Shown here piece after piece: positions 50,644-59,941 of a stretch of 64,000 nt of DNA. Both the position numbers and the translations under genes were made by a program. Origin of the DNA: Streptomyces sp. NBRC 110611 (GTDB lineage: Bacteria > Actinomycetota > Actinomycetes > Streptomycetales > Streptomycetaceae). How positions within the stretch are numbered: the first letter of the stretch is position 1; every line of letters begins with the position of its first letter. The stretch covers positions 1,774-65,773 of the forward strand of contig NZ_BBUY01000015.1 in NCBI RefSeq assembly GCF_001590865.1, written 5' to 3'. The notes under the pieces were generated by a model, which saw nothing but the letters and a program-made list of their open reading frames with translations, was not told the DNA's origin and made no database searches.

Positions 50644-52731
50644 ATGACATCCAAGGCCCCCACAGCCTCCAACGCTTCCGAGCAGCCCGGGATTCCCGAA
50701 GTTCCCAACTCGCGGAAGACCGGCGGCGCCAGCCGTAGCCGCATCCGAACCGCCCGCACCCCCACCCGTGTGCTCGCCGCCTCCCTCGCCCTGACGGCGA
50801 CCGCGCTCGGCGTCTCCGGGTGTGACGCCGCGTCCGCCGGCACCCTCGAGGGCAGCCGGCTCGAACTGCCGGTCTCCGGTGGTACCGCCGTCGTCGACAC
50901 CACCACCCTCGCGGTGACCGCACGCACCGGCGACGGTCAGCAGATGGAGCTGTCCGGGCCGGCCGCCGGCGGCGGGCTCGGTAAGCCGGGGCCGGTGACC
51001 CGTACGGCCGAGGGGGCGCGCTGGAGCTACCCCGCCAAGGGGCTGAGCGTGACGGCCGGTGCGGAGCGCGGGCGGCTGCGGATCCAGCTGCGCTCGGACC
51101 GCGACGGGAAGGTCGACTGGCCGGTGACCGGTACCGACCGGGCCGCCTCGGCTGTCCAGCTGCCGCGTGGTTCGGGTCTGGACATCCCCGTACGAGATGC
51201 GTTCTGGAACTCCGAGAAGAGTGGGCTGGCGGGCAAGACGGTCGACGTGGGTGCCGAACTGGCCCTCCCCCTATGGGGATACTCGACGTCCGGAGGGCGC
51301 GGGCACGGGGTCAGTTACCTCACTCCCACCGACATCGGCACCTCCCTGAACTTCACCTCCACCGGGGGCCGGCTGCGCGCCACCGCCGCGCACGCCTTCG
51401 ACGCCGGTGAGGGGACCCGCGACTACGAGGTCACCTTCGCCCTCACCGACGGCAATCCGGTCGCCCCCGCCGTCGACTACCGCTCGTACCTCGCGCAGCG
51501 CGGCCAACTCGGCAGTCTGCGCGAGAAGATCCGCCGGAACCCGGCCAACGCCAAGCTGCTGGGCGCCTTCCACGCCTATGTGTGGGGCGATGCCCGTACC
51601 GCCGCGGGTATCGACCAGCTCAAGCGGCTCGGCGTGGACCGGATGTGGCTCGGTTACGACTCCGGGAGCGGACCGAAGTCCGGCCCGATGAACGCCGCGG
51701 CCGTACAGGCCGCCAAACGGGCGGGCTACCTCGTCGGACCGTACGACACGTTCGCCAACGGGCAGGACCCCAAGACCGCCGACAGCCCGACCTCGGCCTG
51801 GCCGGACCGGGTCTACCCCGACTTCTGTATACGGCGGGCGGACGGCACCCCGGAGCCCGGGTTCGGCAACCCGCCGCGCGGCTGCTACCTCAGCTCACGC
51901 GCCTTCGAGCGGGCCGAGCCGAGCAAGCACTACCTCGCCGACCGCACCCGCAAGATGATCGCCAACGGGGCGGACAGCTACTTCCTCGATGTCGACGCGA
52001 CCGGTGAGCTGTTCCGCGATCACGGCGCCGGACACGAGATGACGAAGGCGGGCGACCGCGAGAACCGGCTCGCCCGGATGCGGCGGCTGTCCCGGAACCT
52101 CGTCCTGGGCTCCGAGTCCGCCCAGGCCTGGGCGAACACCGTGCTCGCCTTCAACCACGGCTCGGGCACCCCGGTCGCCGACGGTCTGTGGGCGCTGCAG
52201 CGGGACAAGGAGAAGTGGGGCAGCTTCTACCCGGAGACCGCACCCAAGATCTTCTTCAAGCCGGTGCAGCTGCCGGACGACCTCGCCACCGCCATGTACG
52301 ACGCCCGGTACCGCGTACCGCTCTACGAGACGGCGCTGCACGGCTCGCTCGTCAACGCCGAGCGGTGGGAGCTGTCGTACGACAAGCTGCCGGCTCAGAA
52401 GACCACCCGCGCCTTGCTCGCCATGCTCTACAACACGCCGCTCAACTACGTCCTCGACGGGCCGACGCTGAAGCAGCACGGGCCCGAACTCGCCACGCTG
52501 CAGAAGTACTTCTCCCCGCTGCACCGCGCCGCGGGGGCCGAGCAGATGACGTCGTTCCGGTGGCTGACGGGTGACCGCACCGTCCAGCGCACGGTCTTCG
52601 GCGACGGTGCCCTCACCGTCACCGCCAACTTCGGCACCCGGACCTACGAGGGCCTGCCGGGCGGCTGCGTGGACGCCAAGCTCGGCGCGGACCGGGCGCC
52701 GCGCCGCCTGTGCCCGGCCAAGCTGCACTGA
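50644..52731 (+). CDS. Glycoside hydrolase-like lipoprotein
   Basis: The 695-aa protein has a lipoprotein signal (RVLAASLALTATALGVSGC, lipobox GVSGC) after a 40-residue Ser/Thr/Arg-rich stretch. An N-terminal beta-rich region (to about residue 250) is followed by a likely TIM barrel: LLGAFHAYVWGDARTAAGIDQL, RMWLGYDSGSGP, ADSYFLDVDATGELF and LVLGSESAQAWAN. Acidic residues in DVDATGE and SESAQ are candidate catalytic groups. The layout resembles GH101-like families acting on glycans. It is anchored outside the membrane. The exact substrate is unknown. Confidence 0.75.
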   Translation: MTSKAPTASNASEQPGIPEVPNSRKTGGASRSRIRTARTPTRVLAASLALTATALGVSGCDAASAGTLEGSRLELPVSGGTAVVDTTTLAVTARTGDGQQMELSGPAAGGGLGKPGPVTRTAEGARWSYPAKGLSVTAGAERGRLRIQLRSDRDGKVDWPVTGTDRAASAVQLPRGSGLDIPVRDAFWNSEKSGLAGKTVDVGAELALPLWGYSTSGGRGHGVSYLTPTDIGTSLNFTSTGGRLRATAAHAFDAGEGTRDYEVTFALTDGNPVAPAVDYRSYLAQRGQLGSLREKIRRNPANAKLLGAFHAYVWGDARTAAGIDQLKRLGVDRMWLGYDSGSGPKSGPMNAAAVQAAKRAGYLVGPYDTFANGQDPKTADSPTSAWPDRVYPDFCIRRADGTPEPGFGNPPRGCYLSSRAFERAEPSKHYLADRTRKMIANGADSYFLDVDATGELFRDHGAGHEMTKAGDRENRLARMRRLSRNLVLGSESAQAWANTVLAFNHGSGTPVADGLWALQRDKEKWGSFYPETAPKIFFKPVQLPDDLATAMYDARYRVPLYETALHGSLVNAERWELSYDKLPAQKTTRALLAMLYNTPLNYVLDGPTLKQHGPELATLQKYFSPLHRAAGAEQMTSFRWLTGDRTVQRTVFGDGALTVTANFGTRTYEGLPGGCVDAKLGADRAPRRLCPAKLH

Positions 52732-52893
52732 TACCGCGCGGGCACGGGGCGGGGCGGCGCCGAGGGGCCGGGTGCGGCCGCCCCGTGCCCGCCCCGTGCC
52801 TCCCGTGCCCGCCCTCGGCCCCGTGCCTCCCATGCCCGCCCCGGTGCGGCCGGCCCGCCTCACACCCCCCGTGGCTCCGTACTGAGGGCAGCG

Positions 52894-52908
52894 TTCCGCA
52901 CGGGAAAC
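52894..52908 (+). promoter_or_regulatory. Possible GlnR-type site upstream of nirB
   Basis: TTCC-N6-GAAAC matches the TTAC-N6-GAAAC half of the Streptomyces GlnR box with one mismatch. A GTAAC word follows 23 bp later. The location, 46 bp before nirB, fits nitrogen control of nitrite assimilation. The second half-site is weak. Confidence 0.4.
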
Positions 52909-52953
52909 AGCGCAGATGCGGGCGGGTAACAGCCGGGCCGCACGCTGACGAGC

Positions 52954-55596
52954 ATGACCACCACACCCCCGCACCCCGACACCGCACCACCAGGTACCCC
53001 GGCCACCGCCCCGACCATCGTCCTCGTAGGCCACGGCATGGTCGGCCAGCGCTTCCTCGAGGAGCTGGCCGACCGAGGGGTCACCGGGCGCGCACGGGTG
53101 GTCGTACTGTGCGAGGAGTCCCGTCCGGCGTATGACCGGGTCCAGCTGACCTCGTACTTCTCCGGCCGGACGCCGGAGGAGCTGAGTCTGGTCGATCCGG
53201 ACTTCCTGGCCCGGCACGGCATCGAGCTGCACCTGGGCGACCCGGCCACCGCCATCGACCGCACCGCCCGCACGGTCACCGCCCGCTCGGGCCTGACCGT
53301 CCGCTACGACACCCTGGTGCTGGCCACCGGCTCGTACCCCTTCGTGCCGCCGGTGCCGGGCAAGGACAGTGCGGGCTGTTTCGTCTACCGGACCGTCGAG
53401 GACCTGCTGGCCATCGAGGAGTACGCCAAGAACTCCCGCACCGGTGTGGTGGTCGGCGGCGGGCTGCTCGGTCTGGAGGCGGCCGGCGCGCTCAAGGGGC
53501 TCGGGCTGCGTACCCACATCGTGGAGTTCGCGCCCCGCCTGATGGCCCTCCAGGTCGACGAGGGCGGCGGCCGCGCGCTGCGCCGCACCGTCGAGGGCAT
53601 GGGCCTGGAGGTGCACACCGGCGTCGGCGGCAAGGAGATCGTCGCGGACGACTCGGGTGCGGTGACCGCCATGGGGCTGACCGACGACTCGCGCATCGAG
53701 ACCGATCTGGTCGTCTTCTCCGCCGGGGTCCGGCCCCGCGACCAGCTCGCCCGGGAGTGCGGGCTGCCGGTCGGGCAGCGCGGCGGGATCATCATCGACG
53801 AGCAGTGCCGTACCGACGACCCGGCGGTGTACGCGATCGGCGAGTGCGCGCTGGCCGCCGACGGCCGGGTGTACGGGCTGGTCGCACCGGGCTACGACAT
53901 GGCGCGGGTGGCGGCCGACGGGGTCGCCACCGGACTCGACGGCGTCGCCACCGGACTCGACGGAGGCTCCGGGCAGCCCGCCGGCTTCACCGGTGCGGAT
54001 CTGTCCACCAAGCTCAAGCTGCTCGGGGTGGACGTGGCCTCGTTCGGCGATGCGCACGGCACCGCCGACGGCTGTCTGGACGTGGTGTACTCCGACGCCC
54101 GCAGCGGTGTCTACAAGAAGCTGGTGATCGGCGCGGACGGCGAGCTGCTGGGCGGAGTGCTGGTCGGTGACGCCGAGGCGTACGGCATGCTGCGGCCGCT
54201 GACCGGCACCGTCCCCCCGCTGCCGCCCGAGCAGCTGGTCCTGCCGGCCGGGGTCGCGGCGGACGGCGGCGCGGCGGCGCTCGGCCCGGAGGCGCTGCCC
54301 GGCGACACGGTGATCTGCAGCTGTCACAACGTCGCCAAGGACGCCATCCAGGCGTGCGAGACGCTCCCCGAGGTCAAGCGGTGCACCAAGGCGGGTACCG
54401 GGTGCGGCAGCTGCGTCAAGATGATCGGCAAGCTGCTGCCGGACAGCGGCGACCAGAGCCTGTGCGGCTGCTTCCCGCACACCCGCGCCGAGCTCTACGA
54501 GATCGTCCGCGTCCGCCGGCTCACCTCCTACGCCGAGCTGCTCGACGCCTGCGGACGGGAGGAGGCCCGGGGCGGAGAGGGCTGCGAGGTCTGCAAACCG
54601 GCGGTCGGGTCGGTCATCGCCTCGCTCGCCCCGTCGGTCGGCGCCGACGGCTACGTCCTCCAGGGGGAGCAGGCGGCGCTCCAGGACACCAACGACCACT
54701 TCCTCGCCAACCTCCAGAAGAACGGGTCCTATTCGATCGTGCCCCGCATCCCGGGCGGCGAGATCACCCCGGAGAAGCTCATCGTCATCGGGGAGGTGGC
54801 GCGCGACTTCGGCCTCTACACCAAGATCACCGGAGGTCAGCGGATCGACCTCTTCGGCGCGCGGGTCGATCAACTGCCGCGCATCTGGGCGCGGCTGGTG
54901 GACGCGGGCTTCGAGTCGGGGCATGCGTACGGGAAGGCGCTGCGCACCGTGAAGTCCTGCGTGGGGCAGACCTGGTGCCGCTACGGCGTGCAGGACTCGG
55001 TCCGTATGGCGATCGAACTGGAGCTGCGCTACCGGGGGCTGCGCGCCCCGCACAAGCTGAAGTCCGCGGTCTCCGGCTGCGCGCGGGAGTGCGCGGAGGC
55101 CCAGTCCAAGGACTTCGGGGTGATCGCCACGGCGAATGGCTGGAACCTCTACGTCGGCGGCAACGGCGGCGCCACCCCGCGCCATGCGGACCTGCTCGCC
55201 CAGGACCTCGGCGACGCCGAACTGATCCGGCTGATCGACCGCTTCCTGATGTTCTACATCCGCACCGCCGACCGCCTGGAACGCACCGCCGCCTGGCTGG
55301 AGCGGATCGAGGGCGGTCTCGCCCACGTACGCGATGTCGTCGTGCACGACTCCCTCGGGCTCTGCGACGAACTGGAGGCCCTGATGGCCACCCATGTCAC
55401 GCACTACCGGGACGAATGGGCCGAGACCCTGGCCGCCCCGGAGCGGCTGGCCCGCTTCGTCTCGTTCATCAACGCGCCGGACGCCCCGGACCCGTCGGTC
55501 CGCTTCGTACCGGAACGCGACCAGGTCAAGCCGGATCTGACACTGCTGGCCGGACCGACCCTGCCCGTGCGCACTCTGGAAGGGACAGCTGTCTGA
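52954..55596 (+). CDS. nirB: Assimilatory nitrite reductase, large subunit
   Basis: The 880-aa protein has NirB domains in order: FAD/NAD(P)H reductase (IVLVGHGMVGQRFLEEL; GVVVGGGLLGLEAAG), a BFD-like 2Fe-2S domain (CSCHNVAK..GTGCGSC, about residue 452), and the siroheme/4Fe-4S part with TWCRYGVQDSV and SGCARECAEAQSKDFGV near residues 670-725. It reduces nitrite to ammonium in the cytosol. A short internal duplication encodes DGVATGLDGVATGLDG near residue 330. Stop and nirD start overlap as TGATG. Siroheme supply may come from the chelatase at 36384. Confidence 0.95.
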   Translation: MTTTPPHPDTAPPGTPATAPTIVLVGHGMVGQRFLEELADRGVTGRARVVVLCEESRPAYDRVQLTSYFSGRTPEELSLVDPDFLARHGIELHLGDPATAIDRTARTVTARSGLTVRYDTLVLATGSYPFVPPVPGKDSAGCFVYRTVEDLLAIEEYAKNSRTGVVVGGGLLGLEAAGALKGLGLRTHIVEFAPRLMALQVDEGGGRALRRTVEGMGLEVHTGVGGKEIVADDSGAVTAMGLTDDSRIETDLVVFSAGVRPRDQLARECGLPVGQRGGIIIDEQCRTDDPAVYAIGECALAADGRVYGLVAPGYDMARVAADGVATGLDGVATGLDGGSGQPAGFTGADLSTKLKLLGVDVASFGDAHGTADGCLDVVYSDARSGVYKKLVIGADGELLGGVLVGDAEAYGMLRPLTGTVPPLPPEQLVLPAGVAADGGAAALGPEALPGDTVICSCHNVAKDAIQACETLPEVKRCTKAGTGCGSCVKMIGKLLPDSGDQSLCGCFPHTRAELYEIVRVRRLTSYAELLDACGREEARGGEGCEVCKPAVGSVIASLAPSVGADGYVLQGEQAALQDTNDHFLANLQKNGSYSIVPRIPGGEITPEKLIVIGEVARDFGLYTKITGGQRIDLFGARVDQLPRIWARLVDAGFESGHAYGKALRTVKSCVGQTWCRYGVQDSVRMAIELELRYRGLRAPHKLKSAVSGCARECAEAQSKDFGVIATANGWNLYVGGNGGATPRHADLLAQDLGDAELIRLIDRFLMFYIRTADRLERTAAWLERIEGGLAHVRDVVVHDSLGLCDELEALMATHVTHYRDEWAETLAAPERLARFVSFINAPDAPDPSVRFVPERDQVKPDLTLLAGPTLPVRTLEGTAV

Positions 55597-56024
55597 TGAC
55601 TCTGACGCAACACGTGACCCACATGCCTCAGTTCGCTGCCACCGCCACTGCAGCCGCGACTACGACTGCGGCGGTGGAGATCCGGTGCCCCAGCGGCGAC
55701 TGGCTCGCGGTCTGCGGGCCGGACGCGCTCATCCCGGGGCGCGGCGTCGCCGCCCTCCTGCCGGATGGCGCCCAGGCCGCGCTGTTCCGGGACCGGGCGG
55801 GCCGGATCTACGCGGTCGGCAACCGCGACCCGTTCACCGGCGCCCAGGTGCTCTCGCGCGGCCTGACCGGCTCGGCCGCAACCCGTCCGTTCGTGGCGTC
55901 ACCGCTGCTCAAGCAGCGTTTCGACCTTGAGACAGGGAGCTGCCTGGATGATCCGGAGGTGTCGGTACCCACGTATCTCGTACGGGTGCGGACGCGGCCG
56001 CAGGGTACGGCGGAGGGCGGCTGA
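55596..56024 (+). CDS. nirD: Assimilatory nitrite reductase, small subunit
   Basis: The 142-aa protein has a Rieske-like beta fold (VEIRCPSGDWLAVCGPDALIPG, partly given, then AVGNRDPFTGAQVLSRGLTG and FVASPLLKQRFDLETGSCLDD). As in other NirD proteins the Cys-His cluster ligands of true Rieske proteins are missing at the loops. It supports electron transfer in the NirBD complex. Translation is coupled to nirB. The N-terminal 25 residues are Ala/Thr-rich. Confidence 0.92.
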   Translation: MTLTQHVTHMPQFAATATAAATTTAAVEIRCPSGDWLAVCGPDALIPGRGVAALLPDGAQAALFRDRAGRIYAVGNRDPFTGAQVLSRGLTGSAATRPFVASPLLKQRFDLETGSCLDDPEVSVPTYLVRVRTRPQGTAEGG

Positions 56025-56096
56025 CGCACGCCCCGGATGCCCGCCGGCGCGCGCCCCGAGGCGTACCCTGGTTGCCCCCTACGGAGGAGCGCAGGC

Positions 56097-57023
56097 GTGA
56101 CCCGGTGGAACACCAGCCATATCCCCGACCAGACCGGCCGCTCGGCGGTCGTCACGGGCGCCAACAGCGGCATCGGCTACGTCACCGCGCGCGAACTGGC
56201 ACGGCGCGGCGCCCGGGTGGTGCTGGCCTGCCGCAACGAGGCGCGTGGCGGCGCCGCGCTGGACCGGCTGCGCTCCGAAGTCCCCACCGCCGAGGCGGAG
56301 TTCCGTCCGCTGGACCTCGCCGACCTGGCCTCCGTCCGGCACTTCGCCGCCTCCCTCGACGACTTCGCCGGCGACCGCCTCGACCTGCTGATCAACAACG
56401 CGGGGGTGATGGCGCTGCCGTACCGCACCACCGCCGACGGTTTCGAGATGCAGTTCGGCACCAACCACCTCGGCCACTTCGCCCTGACCGGGCTGCTGCT
56501 GCCCCGGCTGCTGGCGACCCCCGGGGCCCGGGTCGTCACCGTCTCCAGCTTCCTGCACGCGCTCGCCGACCTCGACCACGACGATCTCAACAGCGAGCGC
56601 TCCTACCGTCGCTGGATCGCCTACGCACGTTCCAAGAGCGCCAACCTCCTCTTCGTCCACGAGCTGGCCCGGCGGCTGGCCGCGGCCGGCTCGCAGGTGC
56701 TCGCGGCCGCCGCGCACCCCGGATACGCCGCGACGAACCTGCAGACCGCGGGTTTGCGGATGGAGGGGCGCTCCGCCGCCGAACGGGTCATCGAACTGAG
56801 CAACCGCTTCCTCGCGCAGTCCCCGGACGGCGGCGCCCTGGGCACCCTCTGCGCGGCCACCGCCCCGCACATGCGGCCGGACGCCTTCATCGGCCCGCGC
56901 GCCGGACTGCGCGGCGCCCCGGCCCCGTCCTTCCGCGCGCCCTGGACCAGGAAGGACGCGAACGGTGAGCGCCTGTGGGCGGCGTCCGAGCAGCTCACCG
57001 GCGTCCGCTACGACTTCTCCTGA
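56097..57023 (+). CDS. Short-chain dehydrogenase/reductase
   Basis: The 308-aa protein has the classical cofactor loop VVTGANSGIGYVTARELARRGARVVLACRN (partly given), the structural NNAG, the catalytic Ser in VVTVSSFLHALADL and the YxxxK motif as YARSKSAN near residue 180. It is similar to retinol dehydrogenase/protochlorophyllide reductase-like SDRs, probably NADP-dependent. GTG 56097 follows GGAGGAG by 7 nt. It lies downstream of nirBD, but the gap makes co-transcription uncertain. Substrate unknown. Confidence 0.9.
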   Translation: MTRWNTSHIPDQTGRSAVVTGANSGIGYVTARELARRGARVVLACRNEARGGAALDRLRSEVPTAEAEFRPLDLADLASVRHFAASLDDFAGDRLDLLINNAGVMALPYRTTADGFEMQFGTNHLGHFALTGLLLPRLLATPGARVVTVSSFLHALADLDHDDLNSERSYRRWIAYARSKSANLLFVHELARRLAAAGSQVLAAAAHPGYAATNLQTAGLRMEGRSAAERVIELSNRFLAQSPDGGALGTLCAATAPHMRPDAFIGPRAGLRGAPAPSFRAPWTRKDANGERLWAASEQLTGVRYDFS

Positions 57024-57290
57024 CCTTGGATCCGGCGGCTCCTGCCCCTGGACACAGGCGCCTGCCCCTGGACGCAGGCAGCGGCGCCACGGCACCCGTC
57101 GAGATCTCGGGCACCCGTCAGGATCTCGTGAAGAACGTCCTTTCGCCCGCCAAAGGGTCGCCAAGACCCGAAGACGGCGCTCTCCGTGCCCCGCACGCTG
57201 GGCTGGCAGTCCCGCTTCCCGCTGAGCCGGGCCGCCCGCGCTGACGGTCCGGCTCGGCACCCAGTGCCGTACGGAGAGGTACGACGAACG

Positions 57291-59264
57291 ATGACCATGG
57301 TGTCTCTGCCCGGTGGCGGGCCCGAGGAACCGCCGGATACCGCCACCGCCCGCCAGGGCGTGCAGGCGGCGAACCCTCCGGCCACGGACACGGATACCGT
57401 CAGCCCCGCCGCGCACGCGGCGAGCGGCCCGGAAGCCGGGCCCGACACCGAGCCCGACGCCCGCCACCGGCTCACCGCGCTCCAGGGCCTCGCCGCCCTC
57501 TCCCTCGACGCCATGGCCTCCGTGGCGTACGGACCGGAGTCGGTCGTGCTGATCCTGGCCGCGGCGGGCAGCTACGGGCTCGGCTTCACCCTCCCCGTCA
57601 CCCTGGCCATCGCCGCCCTCCTGGCCGTACTGGTCGCCTCGTACCGCCAGGTGATCGCCGCGTTCCCCAACGGCGGCGGTTCGTACGCGGTCGCCAAGGT
57701 CCACCTCGGCCGCCGTACCGCCCTGGTCGCCGCGGCCTCCCTCATTCTCGACTACGTCCTGAATGTCGCGGTATCGGTGACGGCCGGCGTAGCGGCGCTC
57801 ACCTCCGCCTTCCCGGCGCTCCACCAGGACCGCGGGTGGATCTGCCTGGCGGTCCTCGTCCTGATCACCGGTATCAACCTCCGCGGCATCGTCGATTCGG
57901 CGAAGGCGTTCATCGTCCCCACCGCGGTCTTCATCGGCGCCATCCTGACCATGATCGTCGTCGGCCTCTTCCGGGACGCGCCCGCCTCCACCGTCACCGC
58001 CGACGGACATGCCTCGGTCCTCGCCCAGAACGCCACCGCCGTCGGAGCGCTGCTGCTGCTCAAGGCGTTCGCGGCCGGCTGCTCGGCGCTGACCGGCGTG
58101 GAGGCGGTCGCCAACGCCGTGCCGTCCTTCCGCGCCCCGGCCGCCAAGCGGGCCCAGCGCACCGAGGTCGCGCTCGGCGCCCTGCTCGGGGTGATGCTGA
58201 TCGGCCTGTCCGTTCTCATCGGCCGCTTCCATCTGCAGCCGGTCGAGGGCGTCACCGTCCTGGCACAGCTGGCGGACGCCTCGCTCGGCCACAACTGGGC
58301 CTTCTACGTGGTCCAATTCGCCACCGTGGTCCTGCTCGCGCTGGCCGCGAACACCTCCTTCGGCGGCCTTCCCGTCCTGATGAGCCTGCTGGCCCGGGAC
58401 AACTACCTGCCGCACGTCTTCGGCCTGAAGGCGGACCGCCAGGTCCACCGTCACGGCGTCCTGGCCCTCGCGGCGGCCGCCGCGGCCCTGCTCGCCTTCT
58501 CCGGCGGTGACGTCAACACCCTCGTCCCGCTCTTCGCCATCGGCGTCTTCGTCGGCTTCACCATCTGCCAGGTCGGCATGGTGCGTCACTGGCGTCTGGA
58601 ACGCTCCCCCGGCTGGCGCGGCAAGGCCCTGCTGAACGGCTTCGGTGCGCTGCTCACCGGCGTTTCGGCGGTCGTCGTCACCGCCACCAAATTCGCCGAG
58701 GGCGCCTGGCTGATCGTCATCGCACTGCCCCTGCTGGTCCTGACCTTCGAGACGGTCCACCGTGCCTACGGCCGGATCGGCGAGCGGCTGGGCCTGGGCC
58801 GGGTACCGGAAGCCCCGCGCGCGGCCCGCTCCCTCGTCGTCGTCCCCGTATCGCACCTCTCCCGGCTGACCTGCGAGGCTCTGAACGCGGCGGTGTCCCT
58901 GGGCGATGAGGTGGTGGCGGTCACGGTCACCCATGGCGCGCCCGAGGACCGGCCCGCCACTGAGGCTCTGCGCCGGGACTGGGAACTGTGGAACCCCGGG
59001 GTGGAACTCCTCGAACTGCCCTCCGACACCCGCACCATCGGCCGCCCGATCGCCGCGTACGTGCGCGACCTGGCCGCGCGCCGCCCCGGCACCCGGATCA
59101 CCGTCCTGATCCCGGAGGCCGAACCCGCCCACCTGTGGCAGCGCCTGCTGCAGAACCAGCGCGGCGCGGTCGTCGCCCACGCGGTCCGCCGGGACACGGA
59201 CGCGGTCATCTGCCGGTTGCGGTTCCGCCTGGAGGCACGTGAAACACCGGTAGGCGCTTCGTGA
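57291..59264 (+). CDS. kimA: KimA-type potassium importer (APC fold with USP-like domain)
   Basis: The protein has about 657 aa. After a 60-residue variable N-terminus come twelve membrane helices matching Bacillus KimA: LAALSLDAMASVAYGPESVV in TM1, ASYRQVIAAFPNGGGSYAVAK, LILDYVLNVAVSVTAGVAAL, FAAGCSALTGVEAVANAVP (each given in part) and FVGFTICQVGMVRHW. The C-terminal 150 residues form the cytosolic universal-stress-like domain (SLVVVPVSHLSRLTCEAL). KimA imports K+ with H+ and is inhibited by c-di-AMP in Firmicutes. ATG 57291 has GGAGAGG 11 nt upstream. No c-di-AMP riboswitch is recognisable in the leader. Confidence 0.88.
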   Translation: MTMVSLPGGGPEEPPDTATARQGVQAANPPATDTDTVSPAAHAASGPEAGPDTEPDARHRLTALQGLAALSLDAMASVAYGPESVVLILAAAGSYGLGFTLPVTLAIAALLAVLVASYRQVIAAFPNGGGSYAVAKVHLGRRTALVAAASLILDYVLNVAVSVTAGVAALTSAFPALHQDRGWICLAVLVLITGINLRGIVDSAKAFIVPTAVFIGAILTMIVVGLFRDAPASTVTADGHASVLAQNATAVGALLLLKAFAAGCSALTGVEAVANAVPSFRAPAAKRAQRTEVALGALLGVMLIGLSVLIGRFHLQPVEGVTVLAQLADASLGHNWAFYVVQFATVVLLALAANTSFGGLPVLMSLLARDNYLPHVFGLKADRQVHRHGVLALAAAAAALLAFSGGDVNTLVPLFAIGVFVGFTICQVGMVRHWRLERSPGWRGKALLNGFGALLTGVSAVVVTATKFAEGAWLIVIALPLLVLTFETVHRAYGRIGERLGLGRVPEAPRAARSLVVVPVSHLSRLTCEALNAAVSLGDEVVAVTVTHGAPEDRPATEALRRDWELWNPGVELLELPSDTRTIGRPIAAYVRDLAARRPGTRITVLIPEAEPAHLWQRLLQNQRGAVVAHAVRRDTDAVICRLRFRLEARETPVGAS

Positions 59265-59291
59265 CCTCGGACGGCAGGAGGCAGGAAGCAG

Positions 59292-59322
59292 GCGGCAGGC
59301 GGCAGGCGGCAGGCGGCAGGCG
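59292..59322 (+). repeat. 7-bp tandem repeat (CGGCAGG)
   Basis: At least four perfect CGGCAGG units lie in the leader region of the next small gene, after a few degenerate copies. Confidence 0.8.
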
Positions 59323-59420
59323 GAGGCAACCGGCCGCACCGAACGTGAACCATTCAGGCCACCACGGCGTGAGTAAGGTTGAGCACCACCGACCAAGATG
59401 AGCGCCAGGGAGACCTCACC

Positions 59421-59810
59421 ATGACCGATTCCGACCAGGCAGGCAGCACTCCCGGCCTGCCGCCCACGCCTCCCCCGCTCCCTCCGCGGCCGGCGGAAAC
59501 CGGACCGCGGCCGGTGCCGGCGAACGAGGCCGAGGCGCTGGAGATCGGCCGTCAGCACTTCCCCACAGTCGGTACGCCCGGTGGCCCGGCCAGCCTGCAC
59601 GTCCACGAGTTCGACATCGCCTACCTGATCCAGGCGGGCTGGCCGCCGCGCGCAGACCCCACCGCCCCGCCCGCCGAGCCGGGCGGAAGCAACGTCGTCA
59701 TCTCCAAGGCCGACGGCGAGGTGACGTACGTACCCAACTTCCCGCCGGAGAGCGCGATGAGGCTCTACCGCCGTCTGCACCAGAGCAGCCCGCCTGAGGA
59801 ACCTGCCTGA
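59421..59810 (+). CDS. Small protein similar to YrhB/Imm35-type immunity proteins
   Basis: The 129-aa protein has a proline-rich start (PGLPPTPPPLPPRP) and a globular part: ANEAEALEIGRQHFPTV, LHVHEFDIAYLIQAG, GGSNVVISKADGEVTYVPNFPPESAM. The ending VxSKADGEVTYVP resembles the YrhB/Imm35 pattern in which a Val/Asp/Lys..G.V block closes the fold. This is a weak family match. ATG 59421 has GGGAG at 8 nt. It sits just upstream of the WXG-like gene and the giant toxin, where immunity or chaperone genes are common. Confidence 0.5.
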   Translation: MTDSDQAGSTPGLPPTPPPLPPRPAETGPRPVPANEAEALEIGRQHFPTVGTPGGPASLHVHEFDIAYLIQAGWPPRADPTAPPAEPGGSNVVISKADGEVTYVPNFPPESAMRLYRRLHQSSPPEEPA

Positions 59811-59941
59811 GGCCGGTACCGACACCAATGGCATCGAAAGGTGACATCGCAGACAGCTGCCCGGTGTCATTGACGACCGGTAAGCTCTGGCTTGAACATC
59901 TCATGGGATGACCATTACGAACGCGGGGGCGTTGAGGCGTT

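Noticed and set aside
51895..55404. 1169-codon open frame antisense to the glycosidase and nirB genes
   Set aside because: It is a GC-rich shadow frame: composition is His/Gly/Asp/Arg-biased without any domain, and the opposite strand encodes clear NirB.
57024..57290. c-di-AMP (ydaO-type) riboswitch before the KimA-like gene
   Set aside because: The conserved cores of that riboswitch are not visible in the leader.
56079..59870. 1263-codon antisense frame opposite the SDR and KimA genes
   Set aside because: Low-complexity Gly/Arg/Asp/Glu composition with no motif; the plus strand holds well-conserved genes throughout.
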